The translations under genes and the position numbers were made by a program. From contig CAVQTE010000022.1 of the NCBI GenBank assembly GCA_963716235.1, positions 94,439 to 158,438 of the forward strand: a DNA stretch of 64,000 nucleotides, in the 5' to 3' direction. Under the pieces are notes generated by a model that was given only the letters and a program-made list of their open reading frames with translations, did no database searches and was not told the DNA's origin. How positions within the stretch are numbered: position 1 is the first letter of the stretch; each line of letters opens with the position of its first letter. Of the stretch, positions 44,342 through 52,920 are shown in pieces. This DNA comes from Sva-07 sp963716235 (GTDB taxonomy: Bacteria; Actinomycetota; Acidimicrobiia; Acidimicrobiales; Ilumatobacteraceae).

Positions 44342-44570
44342 GGTTGCAGTGTTGTGCCTCGACGAAGAAGTACTCAAGTCAGCCAACGGGACGTCCGAAG
44401 AACTGAACGTCCCACGGGACGACAACCGGTCCGGATCACCTACTCCCCCTTTGGTCGATCCGGCTCCGGCGAGGTTTCCCTCTGGCGGGAACCCCCGCCG
44501 GCCGAACGGCGGATTCGGCCGGCGATGCTTTGGGAGCGGGTGGTGGCGGACCACCCGCTCCTTGCATTTT
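44342..44570 (+). ncRNA. Candidate structured RNA: five hairpins ending in a terminator
   Basis: This 229-nt gap between ecm and aat (both minus strand) holds five consecutive inverted repeats: 44388-44413 (GGGACGT/ACGTCCC), 44431-44463 (CCGGATC/GATCCGG), 44473-44493, 44496-44524 (11-bp stem) and 44533-44561 (12-bp perfect stem). The last is followed by a T-run only in the plus-strand sense. That favours a plus-strand small RNA. An ecm 5' leader on the minus strand is the alternative. It matches no riboswitch, SRP RNA, tmRNA or RNase P core that I recognise. Confidence 0.4.
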
Positions 44571-44571
44571 T
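44533..44571 (+). terminator. Strong intrinsic terminator, plus strand
   Basis: GGAGCGGGTGGT pairs perfectly with ACCACCCGCTCC across a 5-nt loop (GGCGG), then TTGCATTTTT. It is oriented away from any annotated plus-strand gene, so it implies an unannotated transcript from 44342-44530 or, less likely, protection of aat from antisense reading. Confidence 0.65.
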
Positions 44572-45242
44572 CACCGGTGCGGCAGGGGAGCGGTGGCGGT
44601 GTGGAGGCGGGCGAGGTACTCGCGGCGGGGAATCGCAACTGCGCCGAGGGTGGCGAGATGATCGGTGACCCACTGGACATCGAGCAGCTCGGCACCGGTG
44701 TCGTTCAGCCAGTCCACCAGCGCAACCAGCGCGGTCTTCGACGCGTCGGTCGCGGTGTGGAACATCGCCTCACCGGCGAAGAACCGATCGATGCGCAGCC
44801 CGTAGAGCCCGCCGACCAACTCGTCGTCGAGGTACACCTCCACCGAATGGCCCCATCCGAGCCGGAACAGCTCGGTGTAGGCCTCGACGATTGCTCTGGT
44901 GATCCAGCGGCCGGGTCGATCCGGGTCGCCGCAGGCCAACATGACGTCGGTGAAGCGGGTGTCCATCCGCACGTCGAAGTGGCGCATGCTCCTGCGCAAG
45001 GATCGGCTCACGTGCAGCCCGTCGAGCGGGATGATCCCACGAGGGTCCGGCGAGAACCATGCCATCTTGGACCGCCGTCGATTCGGGTCGACCGGCATCG
45101 GGAACAGTCCCGCCCGGTAGGCGGCCAGCAGGGTGCCCGGTTCGAGATCGGCGCCGACCGCAACGAGGTCGTCGCCGGGCTCGAACTCGCTCGGATCGGG
45201 CATCGTGTAGCGCGATGCCGGCGGTTCGGTCGCGTGGTTCAC
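44571..45242 (-). CDS. aat: Leucyl/phenylalanyl-tRNA-protein transferase
   Basis: 223 aa from GTG 45242. It transfers Leu or Phe from tRNA to N-terminal Arg/Lys of proteins, marking them for ClpS/ClpAP by the N-degron pathway. Family blocks are YRAGLFPMPVD, MAWFSPDPRGIIPLD, LRRSMRHFDVRMDTRF, GGLYGLRIDRFFAGEAMFH and LLDVQWVTDHLATLGA. An alternative ATG start is at 45203, just before PDPSEFEPGDDL. It lies 28 nt after the 3-hydroxybutyryl-CoA dehydrogenase gene and probably shares its transcript. Confidence 0.93.
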   Translation of the reverse strand: MNHATEPPASRYTMPDPSEFEPGDDLVAVGADLEPGTLLAAYRAGLFPMPVDPNRRRSKMAWFSPDPRGIIPLDGLHVSRSLRRSMRHFDVRMDTRFTDVMLACGDPDRPGRWITRAIVEAYTELFRLGWGHSVEVYLDDELVGGLYGLRIDRFFAGEAMFHTATDASKTALVALVDWLNDTGAELLDVQWVTDHLATLGAVAIPRREYLARLHTATAPLPHR

Positions 45243-45270
45243 CCGGTCAGTCTGGGCGATGCGGCGATGC

Positions 45271-46122
45271 TCAGTAGGTGCGGAAGCCGTGCTTGGTCTT
45301 GCGGCCGAGTTGGCCGGCCGCAACCATCCGGCGCAGGGCCGGAGCCGCGGCGTAGTTCGGATCACGGAATTCGTCGTACAGCGCGTCGAGAATCGCCAGC
45401 GACGTGTCGAGGCCAACGAGGTCGAGCAGTGCGAACGGACCCATCGGGAAGTTGCAGCCGCCCATCATCGCGGTGTCGATGTCGTCCATCGACGCCGTGC
45501 CCTGCTCCCACATGCGGATCGCATTGTTGAGGTACGGGAAGAGCAACGCGTTGACGATGAACCCGGCGCGGTCCTGCACCTGGACGGCGTCCTTGCCGCA
45601 CGTCGTCGCGAACTCGACGGCCGCATCGATCGTCTCGTCGGATGCGGTGAGCGGACGGATGACCTCGACGAGTTTCATCATCGGCGCCGGATTGAAGAAG
45701 TGGATGCCGCAGACCTTGTCGGGACGTTCGGTCACCATTGCGAGTTCGACCACGGCGAGCGTCGAGGTGTTCGTGGCGATGATCGCCTCGGGCTTGACGA
45801 TGCGGTCGAGCTTCTCGAACAGGTCGCGCTTGACCTCCATGTCCTCGACGACGCTCTCGATGACGAGATCACAATCGTGCAACAGGTGCAGATCGTCGGT
45901 CACCGTGATGCGGCCGAGAATCGCTGCCTTGTCCTCTTCGGTCAGACGTTCGCGGGCGACCTGCTTGGTGAGGCCGGCATCGATGCCGTGGAGTACGGCA
46001 TCGGCGCCTGCCTGCGTACGTGATCTCACGACGACCTCGAACTCGGCGCGTGAAGCGACTTCGGCGAGCCCGGATCCCATGATCCCCGACCCGATGACCC
46101 CGACGGTGCGGATGTTTCCCAT
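45271..46122 (-). CDS. hbd: 3-hydroxybutyryl-CoA dehydrogenase
   Basis: 283 aa. Rossmann NAD(P) site GVIGSGIMGSGLAEV (8-22), substrate and catalytic region GIHFFNPAPMMKLVEVI containing the active His, and the C-terminal dimer domain (DRAGFIVNALLFPYLNNAI, GCNFPMGPFALLDLVG). It interconverts acetoacetyl-CoA and 3-hydroxybutyryl-CoA. This reaction feeds crotonyl-CoA into the ethylmalonyl-CoA route, which matches ecm two genes on, though the crotonyl-CoA carboxylase is not in the window. Confidence 0.93.
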   Translation of the reverse strand: MGNIRTVGVIGSGIMGSGLAEVASRAEFEVVVRSRTQAGADAVLHGIDAGLTKQVARERLTEEDKAAILGRITVTDDLHLLHDCDLVIESVVEDMEVKRDLFEKLDRIVKPEAIIATNTSTLAVVELAMVTERPDKVCGIHFFNPAPMMKLVEVIRPLTASDETIDAAVEFATTCGKDAVQVQDRAGFIVNALLFPYLNNAIRMWEQGTASMDDIDTAMMGGCNFPMGPFALLDLVGLDTSLAILDALYDEFRDPNYAAAPALRRMVAAGQLGRKTKHGFRTY

Positions 46123-46252
46123 ACGTGCAAGTTAGCTACCGACCGGTAACAACGCCAAAGAGAGGCTGGACGGGGTGGTTCCACTCTCCCGTTGTCGTGC
46201 GGCCTAACGTCACGTGATTCCCGGGGTCGCTCGGCCTCGCTCGACATCTCGA

Positions 46253-48652
46253 ATGTTCCTCCTTCTTCTCCTCCACCTCGTCGTCGGGCTCGGCATCGTC
46301 GCTGCCGGCCGAACGCTCGGTCGGCGGGCGTTCGTGGTGGCCGCGAGTGCACCGATGGCGACCCTGCTGTGGGCGGTGTCGAATTCGCAGGGGGTGCTCG
46401 ACGGCGAACCCGTCACCGAGTCGTTCGCATGGATCCCGCAACTGGGAATCGACATCGATCTGCGCCTCGATGCCTTTGCCCTGCTGATGGTGGCGGTCAT
46501 CTCCGGTATCGGCCTGCTGATCTGCATCTACTCGCTCGGCTACTTCAGTCACGACAAGCCGGGGCTGGCGCGACTCGCCGGTGTGCTCGTACTTTTCGCC
46601 GGAGCCATGCTCGGGGTGGTCCTGTCGGATCAGTTGATTGCACTGTTCATCTTCTGGGAACTGACCTCGGTCACGTCGTACCTGCTGATCGGCAACGACG
46701 ACACCAACCCACGCGCCCGAGCGGCGTCGATGCAGGCGATCTTCATCACCGGTGCCGGCGGCCTGGTGCTCCTCGCCGGCCTGATCGTCATCGGTCAGGC
46801 CGGCGGCACCTACCAGATGTCAGAGCTGCTCGCCGATCCGCCGGGCGGTGCGGCCGTCGACGTCGGGATCATCCTCGTCCTCATCGGGGCATTCACGAAG
46901 TCCGCCCAAGCACCGTTCAGCAGCTGGCTGCCGGCGGCGATGGTCGCACCCACGCCGGTGAGCGCGTACCTGCACTCCGCAACGATGGTCAAGGCCGGTG
47001 TCTACCTCGTCGCCCGCATGGCGCCGATGTTCGCGACGACGGGCAACTGGCGTCTCGTGGTGATGGCGATCGGCGCGTCGACGATGGCGATCGGAGGTCT
47101 GCGTGCGCTGCGACAGACCGATCTGAAGTTGCTCCTCGCGTATGGCACGATCAGCCAGCTCGGCTTCATGATGCTGTTGCTGGGCGTCGGCGAGTACCAC
47201 ATCGCCGAAGCCGGACTCGTGCTGATTCTCGCCCACGCCGCGTTCAAGGCGGCGCTCTTCATGGTGGTCGGGATGGTCGACCACCAGACCGGCACGCGTG
47301 AGATCACCGAACTGCACGGCTTCGGCTCCTCGTGGCGGTTGGTGCAGGTGGTTGCGGTCGTGAGCGCTGCATCGATGGCCGGCATTGCGCCGCTGTTGGG
47401 TTTTGTCGCCAAGGAGCAGGCGCTCGACGGTTACCTCGAACATGGCGACTTCACCGGAGCGACGGCAGTACTGGGGGTGATCGTCTTCGCGTCGATCCTC
47501 ACGTTCGCGTACTCGGCACGCTTCGTGCTCGGCATCTTCGGCGCCTTCGGCGATCCTGATCGACCGGCCGTGTCGCGTAGAGCACCCGCGCCAGGAGCGG
47601 TTTTCGTCGGGCCGGCGGTCGTCCTCGCCGCTGCGACGGTGCTCTTCGGCCTCGTGCCGGGGCTGCTCGACGATCTCGTCGAGGGGGCGACCACTGCGCT
47701 CCATCCCGGCTCTGAACCGAAGGCCCTCCACCTGTTCTCGGGGTTCAACACTGCGCTCGGGCTCTCCGTCGTCATCATTCTGTGCGGCGTGCTGCTGACC
47801 GTGTTCCGCGGCCAGGTCGCGCGTGCCCAGCGGCGCGCGGGCGAGGCAATCCGTCCGCTCCCCTCCGGCGAGCAGGGCTACCTCGGCGTGCTGCGCGGCA
47901 TCTCGGCGACCGCCAACAGGGTCACCGGCATCGTTCAGAGCGGGTCGTTGCCGATCTACATCGGTGTGATCATCCTGACCGTCACGCTCGTTCCCGCCGC
48001 AGCCTTCGCCACCGAGATCGGGCCGCTGCCCCAATGGGTCGAGGATCCGGTGTACGTCGTGCTCGTCGCGGTGATGGTCGCGGCGGCCCTCGGTGCGTCG
48101 ATCATCCGACATCGAATCGCCGCCGTACTCATGCTCGGCGCCGTCGGCTACGCGATGGCCGGCCTGTACGTGGCTCGCGGTGCGCCCGATCTCGCGCTCA
48201 CCCAGTTCTCGATCGAGACACTCAGCACGGTGCTGTTCGTCCTCGTGCTGCGATTCCTGCCCCGGTCGTGGCGGCACCAGGCGCCGTCGATCGCCGCGCC
48301 GATGCGGATCGCCGTCGCCGCCGCTGTGGGCGTCGGAATCTTCATCTTCGCCCTGTCGGCGAGCAACGCCCGGTCGAGCGTCGACGAACCGTCGATGTCG
48401 GAGGTCATGGTCGAGCAGTCGCGGCCGTTGGGCAAGGGCAGCAACGTGGTCAATGTGATCCTGGTCGACTTCCGCGGTTGGGACACCATGGGTGAGATCA
48501 CCGTGCTGCTGGTGGCAGCGATCGGTGCCGTGAGCCTGGCCCGGCCCGGGCGTCGGCGCGCCGGCGAGGGTGGAAGTCGCGCCGATGCTCCCGTGTTCGA
48601 GGAGATCGTCGACGTGGGAGACGAACCTGCACTTCCCGAGGCGCGGCGATGA
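46253..48652 (+). CDS. mrpA: Mrp Na+/H+ antiporter subunit A
   Basis: 799 aa from ATG 46253 (MFLLLLLHLVVGLGIVAAG). A GTG at 46214 is also open. A NuoL-like proton-pumping core (NDDTNPRARAASMQAIFITG; PFSSWLPAAMVAPTPVSAY; KLLLAYGTISQLGFM) is followed by extra C-terminal helices of the MrpA type with GAPDLALTQFSIETL and a final MrpB-like segment. It is the first gene of a seven-gene operon joined by 4-nt or 1-nt overlaps. The complex exports Na+ in exchange for H+, fitting a marine or alkaline-tolerant life. Confidence 0.93.
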   Translation: MFLLLLLHLVVGLGIVAAGRTLGRRAFVVAASAPMATLLWAVSNSQGVLDGEPVTESFAWIPQLGIDIDLRLDAFALLMVAVISGIGLLICIYSLGYFSHDKPGLARLAGVLVLFAGAMLGVVLSDQLIALFIFWELTSVTSYLLIGNDDTNPRARAASMQAIFITGAGGLVLLAGLIVIGQAGGTYQMSELLADPPGGAAVDVGIILVLIGAFTKSAQAPFSSWLPAAMVAPTPVSAYLHSATMVKAGVYLVARMAPMFATTGNWRLVVMAIGASTMAIGGLRALRQTDLKLLLAYGTISQLGFMMLLLGVGEYHIAEAGLVLILAHAAFKAALFMVVGMVDHQTGTREITELHGFGSSWRLVQVVAVVSAASMAGIAPLLGFVAKEQALDGYLEHGDFTGATAVLGVIVFASILTFAYSARFVLGIFGAFGDPDRPAVSRRAPAPGAVFVGPAVVLAAATVLFGLVPGLLDDLVEGATTALHPGSEPKALHLFSGFNTALGLSVVIILCGVLLTVFRGQVARAQRRAGEAIRPLPSGEQGYLGVLRGISATANRVTGIVQSGSLPIYIGVIILTVTLVPAAAFATEIGPLPQWVEDPVYVVLVAVMVAAALGASIIRHRIAAVLMLGAVGYAMAGLYVARGAPDLALTQFSIETLSTVLFVLVLRFLPRSWRHQAPSIAAPMRIAVAAAVGVGIFIFALSASNARSSVDEPSMSEVMVEQSRPLGKGSNVVNVILVDFRGWDTMGEITVLLVAAIGAVSLARPGRRRAGEGGSRADAPVFEEIVDVGDEPALPEARR

Positions 48653-49173
48653 GTGACATCCGGCCCGACTCGCACGGCACCCTCCGGCGGAGCCGACGGA
48701 TGATGTTGCTCGACACCTCGATGAAGGTGTTGTACCCCTCGATTCTCGTTCTCGGTTTCTACTTCCTCGTGGCGGGACACAACCGGCCCGGCGGTGGCTT
48801 CGTGGGCGGGCTCGTCGTCGGCGGAGCACTGGCGCTGCGGTACGTGTCAGGTGGCGCGCAGGCCGTTCGGTCCACCTTTCGTCTCCCACCGCACCTGTTC
48901 CTGGGCCTCGGCCTTCTCATGTCGGCGTCGACGGCATTCATCCCGGTCGTGCTCGGCGGATCGATCCTCGAGCACGGCGACGCGACCTTCCATCTCCCCG
49001 TGTTCGACACGGTGAAGGTGACGAGCGCGCTGTCGTTCGACATCGGCGTCGACCTCATCGTCATCGGGCTGATCCTGATGGCATTCGAGGCGTTCGGTGA
49101 GGACGAAGCCGAGCAGCCCGATGCACCGGCACCGGCATCGGCACCGTCACCGACGATGCGGTCGAAGCCATGA
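48649..49173 (+). CDS. mrpB: Mrp Na+/H+ antiporter subunit B
   Basis: 174 aa. Membrane protein with the MnhB signature LVAGHNRPGGGFVGGLVVGG and FDIGVDLIVIGLILMAFEAF. Starts within the mrpA stop (ATGA). The C-terminal Ala/Pro-rich tail is poorly conserved. It forms part of the hetero-oligomeric Mrp complex and has no known activity alone. Confidence 0.93.
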   Translation: MSDIRPDSHGTLRRSRRMMLLDTSMKVLYPSILVLGFYFLVAGHNRPGGGFVGGLVVGGALALRYVSGGAQAVRSTFRLPPHLFLGLGLLMSASTAFIPVVLGGSILEHGDATFHLPVFDTVKVTSALSFDIGVDLIVIGLILMAFEAFGEDEAEQPDAPAPASAPSPTMRSKP

Positions 49174-49589
49174 GCGTGTTGCTCGCCTTCGCGGCGGCGT
49201 TCCTCTTCGCGACCGGTACGTGGATGTTGCTGCAGCGTCGACTCTCGCGGATCCTCATCGGCGTCGGCCTCGTCGGGCACGGCTCGAACATCCTGCTCCT
49301 GACGTCGGGCGGTGGCGGCGGCGTGTCACCGATCATCGGGACGGCCGACCCGTCGGAGTTCAGCGACCCACTCCCGCAGGCACTCGTGCTCACCTCGATC
49401 GTGATCACGTTCGGTGTCACGGCGTTCCTCCTCGCGCTCGGCTACCGGAGTTGGCGGATCACTCACGACGACGTCGTGGAAGACGATGTCGAGGATCGAT
49501 TCATCGCCCGTCGCCGAGACCACGATCAGGCGGTGGCGGAAGAAGAACGCGCCGAGCGTGACCAGGCGGCCGAGGAGGGTCGGCGGTGA
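49170..49589 (+). CDS. mrpC: Mrp Na+/H+ antiporter subunit C
   Basis: 139 aa, NuoK-like three-helix subunit. Key segments are ATGTWMLLQRRLSRILIGVG, HGSNILLLTSG and DPLPQALVLTSIVITFGVTA, the last being highly conserved in MnhC. The cytoplasmic C-terminus is charged. Overlaps mrpB and mrpD by 4 nt each. Confidence 0.93.
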   Translation: MSVLLAFAAAFLFATGTWMLLQRRLSRILIGVGLVGHGSNILLLTSGGGGGVSPIIGTADPSEFSDPLPQALVLTSIVITFGVTAFLLALGYRSWRITHDDVVEDDVEDRFIARRRDHDQAVAEEERAERDQAAEEGRR

Positions 49590-51088
49590 ACGCACTCGTT
49601 GCGCTGCCGATCATCGTGCCGTTGCTCGGTGCGGCGCTCTGCGTGATCGCCGCGCCCGTGCGGTGGATCCAGCGGATGGTCAGCCTGTCGGCGCTGACGT
49701 GCAACATGATCGTGGCGATCACCCTGTTCGTGCACGTCGACGACGAGGGCATGGTGGTGATGCAGGCGGGCGGCTGGCCGGTGCCGCTCGGCATCACACT
49801 CGTCGTCGACCGGCTGTCGGCGGTGATGCTGGTGGTGTCATCGCTGATGTTGCTGGCCGTGATCGTGTACGCAATCGGTCAGCAGGCCGAGGAGTCGCGG
49901 TACGCCGCGTTCAACCCGGTGTACCTCGTGCTCGCCGCCGGCGTCTCGGCGAGCTTCATCACCGGTGACCTCTTCAACCTCTTCGTCGCCTTCGAGATGA
50001 TGCTCGTCGCGAGCTACGTCCTGCTCACGCTCGGCGGTCGTCCCGATCAGGTCCGTGCCGGCATGTCGTACGTCGTCATCAGCCTCGTCGCCTCGACGTT
50101 CTTCGTCACGGCGTTGGCGGTGATCTACTCGGCCACCGGCACCGTGAACATGGCGCAACTCGCCGAGCGGATGCCGGAGTTGCCGTCCGGTGTCGCCACT
50201 GGGTTCTCGTTGCTCCTGATCCTCGTGTTCGGTATCAAGGCCGGCCTGTTCCCGCTGTTCTTCTGGCTGCCCGACAGCTATCCCACGGCCTCCGGAGCGA
50301 TCACCGCTGTCTTCGCGGGGCTGCTCACCAAGGTCGGGGTCTACGCGATCATCCGGACGCAGACCTTGATGTTCCCGCCGGACGCCCGCCAGGGAACGCT
50401 GCTGCTCGTACTCGCGGGCCTCACGATGATCGTCGGCGTACTCGGAGCGCTCGCCCAGGACGACCTGCGGCGCATGCTGTCGTTCCACATTGTCAGCCAC
50501 ATCGGCTACATGATCTTCGGCCTCGCACTGTTCACACTCGCCGGTGTGGCCGGCGCCGTCTTCTACGTGGTGCACCACATCATCGTGAAGACCGGCCTGT
50601 TCCTCGTCGCCGGGCTGGTTCTGCGGCGCTCGGGATCCGACCGGCTGTCGAAGGTCGGCGGCCTGGTGCACAGTGCGCCGATGATCGCCGTGCTGTTCGC
50701 TCTCCCGGCACTGAGCATCGCGGGTCTGCCGCCGTTCTCGGGGTTCGTCGGCAAGTTCGCTCTGGTCAGTGCCGGCATCGAGTCGGACGACTGGTTGATC
50801 GTCGGCGTGAGCCTGCTCGTCAGTCTGCTGACGGTGTACGTGATGGTGCGGATCTGGTCGAACGTGTTCTGGGGCGAACCGGAGGATGCTGCGATGGTCG
50901 AATGGATCGCCTCGGATCAGAGCCGAGTGCCCCGCCTGATGACGGCAGCGGCGTCGGCGGTCGTCGTGCTGTCGGTGGCGCTCATGGTGTTCGCCGGCCC
51001 GCTGTACGACTACGCGGAGCGCACCGCCGCTGATCTGCTCGCACCACAGCAGTACATCGAGACCGTGCTGGAAGGTGACGGCAGGTGA
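49586..51088 (+). CDS. mrpD: Mrp Na+/H+ antiporter subunit D
   Basis: 500 aa, NuoN/NuoM-like antiporter module with about 14 helices. Conserved parts are GDLFNLFVAFEMMLVASYVL, FGIKAGLFPLFFWLPDSYPT (with the pumping Lys) and MLSFHIVSHIGYMIFG. GTG start inside the mrpC stop. Pairs with MrpA as the two proton-channel subunits. Confidence 0.94.
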   Translation: MNALVALPIIVPLLGAALCVIAAPVRWIQRMVSLSALTCNMIVAITLFVHVDDEGMVVMQAGGWPVPLGITLVVDRLSAVMLVVSSLMLLAVIVYAIGQQAEESRYAAFNPVYLVLAAGVSASFITGDLFNLFVAFEMMLVASYVLLTLGGRPDQVRAGMSYVVISLVASTFFVTALAVIYSATGTVNMAQLAERMPELPSGVATGFSLLLILVFGIKAGLFPLFFWLPDSYPTASGAITAVFAGLLTKVGVYAIIRTQTLMFPPDARQGTLLLVLAGLTMIVGVLGALAQDDLRRMLSFHIVSHIGYMIFGLALFTLAGVAGAVFYVVHHIIVKTGLFLVAGLVLRRSGSDRLSKVGGLVHSAPMIAVLFALPALSIAGLPPFSGFVGKFALVSAGIESDDWLIVGVSLLVSLLTVYVMVRIWSNVFWGEPEDAAMVEWIASDQSRVPRLMTAAASAVVVLSVALMVFAGPLYDYAERTAADLLAPQQYIETVLEGDGR

Positions 51089-51645
51089 CCGCCTCCGTTC
51101 GGCTCCCCGCCCTCATCATCTGGCTCACGCTCGTCTGGGCGTTCCTCTGGGGCGACTTCGGTCTGGCGAGCCTCGTGGCCGGCGTCGCCGTGGCGTTGCT
51201 CATCGTGTGGATCGGCCGCCCGGCCGACGTGCACGGGATGCAGTTGACGTCGTTCCATCCGCTGTCGGCGCTCGTGTTCGTCGGCTACTTCGCAGTGCAG
51301 CTCGTGAAGTCGAATCTCCAGGTCGCCTGGATCGTCGTCAGTCCGCGTCCCCACGTTCGCACCGCGATCGTGGCCGTGCCGATGCATGTGGCCTCCGACG
51401 GCATCGTCACCGTGGTCGCCAACGCGGTGACGCTGACGCCGGGCACACTGACCGTCGACGTCCACGCGTCCGACGACGGAACGCCTCCGGTGATCTACGT
51501 CCACGTGCTCCAGTTCGACGAGGTCGGGTCGGTGCGTGCCGACGTGCTCCGACTCGAGCGGCTCGCCGTGCGGGCATTCGGAACGATGCAGCAACGGATC
51601 GACCTCGAGGCGATCGTGGCAGCACGCGCTGGGGCTGCGTCGTGA
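51085..51645 (+). CDS. mrpE: Mrp Na+/H+ antiporter subunit E
   Basis: 186 aa. N-terminal hydrophobic helices (LIIWLTLVWAFLWGDFGLAS) and the MnhE C-terminal domain with ANAVTLTPGTLTVDVH. GTG start overlaps the mrpD stop. MrpE is a structural and assembly subunit. Confidence 0.92.
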   Translation: MTASVRLPALIIWLTLVWAFLWGDFGLASLVAGVAVALLIVWIGRPADVHGMQLTSFHPLSALVFVGYFAVQLVKSNLQVAWIVVSPRPHVRTAIVAVPMHVASDGIVTVVANAVTLTPGTLTVDVHASDDGTPPVIYVHVLQFDEVGSVRADVLRLERLAVRAFGTMQQRIDLEAIVAARAGAAS

Positions 51646-51896
51646 ACATCGTGGCCCTGATCATGTTGTCGATCGGTGCGGCCGGGTTCGTCTACCGGCT
51701 GCTGCGAGGTCCGAGTCTGCCCGATCGGGTCGTCGGCCTGGACGGGCTGCTCTCGGTGATCGTCATCGGCATCATCGTCGCCGCGGCTCGATCGAGCAAC
51801 GGCAGCATCACGATCGAGACCGTGCTGGTCGCGGTGTTCGTCGGGTTCGTCGGCACCACGGCGCTGGCTCGGTTCATCGAGCGGAGGGGGAACTGA
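51642..51896 (+). CDS. mrpF: Mrp Na+/H+ antiporter subunit F
   Basis: 84 aa, three helices; GPSLPDRVVGLDGL is the diagnostic MnhF motif. GTG start at 51642 overlaps the mrpE stop by 4 nt. A longer frame extends upstream but is only read-through of mrpE in another frame. Confidence 0.92.
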   Translation: MNIVALIMLSIGAAGFVYRLLRGPSLPDRVVGLDGLLSVIVIGIIVAAARSSNGSITIETVLVAVFVGFVGTTALARFIERRGN

Positions 51897-52222
51897 TGGA
51901 GACGTTCGCCGAAGTGCTGCTGGTGCTCGGATCGGCGCTGGCGATGATCGGCGGGATCGGCGTGGTGCGATTCGGTGACCTGTTCTCACGCATGCACGCG
52001 GCGGCCAAGGCGCCGACGCTCGCACTCGTCCTGGTGGCGATCGGCGCCGCGATCCAGATCGGTACCCTGCTCGCGGCGACGACGTTGGCCCTCGTCGTCG
52101 TGCTGCAGTTGCTCTCGTCGCCGGTCGGAGCCCACGCGCTCAGTCGTGCGTCGCGCCGTCAGATGACCATTGCCGTCGACGACGTCGACGCGCTCACCCG
52201 TGACGAACACCTCGATACCTGA
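51896..52222 (+). CDS. mrpG: Mrp Na+/H+ antiporter subunit G
   Basis: 108 aa, three helices, with IGVVRFGDLFSRMHAAAKAP, the MnhG signature. The ATG shares its A with the mrpF stop (TGATG). Last gene of the operon, ending at a hairpin shared with the convergent cyclophilin gene. Confidence 0.92.
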   Translation: METFAEVLLVLGSALAMIGGIGVVRFGDLFSRMHAAAKAPTLALVLVAIGAAIQIGTLLAATTLALVVVLQLLSSPVGAHALSRASRRQMTIAVDDVDALTRDEHLDT

Positions 52223-52251
52223 GACCCGACACCGTGTGACGGGTGATCAGG
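52218..52251. terminator. Bidirectional hairpin between mrpG and the cyclophilin gene
   Basis: Nested inverted repeats CCTGA/TCAGG (outer) and ACCCG/CGGGT (inner), with CAC/GTG at the tip, cover both convergent stop codons. No U-run follows, so it may stop transcription in both directions through structure alone. Confidence 0.5.
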
Positions 52252-52918
52252 ATTCGACGATGCGGATCGACTGGATCTCGATCGGTTCGGACGGGACTCC
52301 CTGGCCGGAGGTGCCGGCGGCCGCCATCGCCGCCACGGTCGACTCGAGTCCGTCGGTCACCTGACCGAACAGCGCGTACTCGGGTGGGAGTGCAGCGCCG
52401 TCAGTTCCGGTGATGATGAAGAACTGACTCCCGGCGCTGTCGGGCTCGACGGTCTTGGCCATGGCGATCGAGCCGACCTGGTACTGGCCCGGTGCCGGTG
52501 GTTCGTCGACGATGGTGTAGCCCGGCCCGCCGGTGCCCGTGCCCGTCGGGTCGCCGCACTGCACGACGAAGTTCGGGATGATCCGGTGGCACGGTGTGTC
52601 GTCGAAGTACTGGTTGCGCGCCAGGAACACGAAGTTGTTGGTGGCGGCCGGGGCCGACTCGGGGTCGAGCACGATCGTGAACTCGCCCTTGTTGGTCGTG
52701 ACGATCGCCTCGTAGGTGACGCCGGGAGTCAAGCAGTTCGGCGGAGCAGCGTCGAACTGCCGGGTCTGTGTGTCGGCGCCCTCGATCGGCGGACAGTCGG
52801 CGGATGTCGGGGCAGCCCCGTCGCTCGTCGACGCATCCGAGGAGCTGTCGCTCCCGCAACCGCCGGCAATCAGGCCGACGACGGCAAGTACGCCGGAGAG
52901 TGTTCGACGAACGGCCAA
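52247..52918 (-). CDS. Cyclophilin-type peptidyl-prolyl isomerase lipoprotein
   Basis: 223 aa from a TTG start at 52918, 2 nt after the upstream stop. N-terminal signal with lipobox-like LIAGGC, then a Ser/Asp-rich linker and a cyclophilin domain: TPCHRIIPNFVVQCGDPTGT (catalytic Arg in HRIIPNF) and GSQFFII. Usual QGGD reads QCGD. It catalyses proline isomerisation in exported proteins. It is coupled to a small coiled-coil/membrane protein whose sequence resembles the N-terminal anchor fused to cyclophilins in other actinobacteria. Confidence 0.85.
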   Translation of the reverse strand: MAVRRTLSGVLAVVGLIAGGCGSDSSSDASTSDGAAPTSADCPPIEGADTQTRQFDAAPPNCLTPGVTYEAIVTTNKGEFTIVLDPESAPAATNNFVFLARNQYFDDTPCHRIIPNFVVQCGDPTGTGTGGPGYTIVDEPPAPGQYQVGSIAMAKTVEPDSAGSQFFIITGTDGAALPPEYALFGQVTDGLESTVAAMAAAGTSGQGVPSEPIEIQSIRIVES

Positions 52919-52920
52919 AC

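Noticed and set aside
44342..44570. Cobalamin riboswitch in the leader of the B12-dependent mutase
   Set aside because: I could not find the B12 box or the conserved core in the minus-strand sequence, so only a generic structured RNA is claimed.
46820..48889. 689-aa minus-strand open frame under mrpA
   Set aside because: Low-complexity Arg/His/Asp-rich shadow; the plus strand encodes an unmistakable MrpA.
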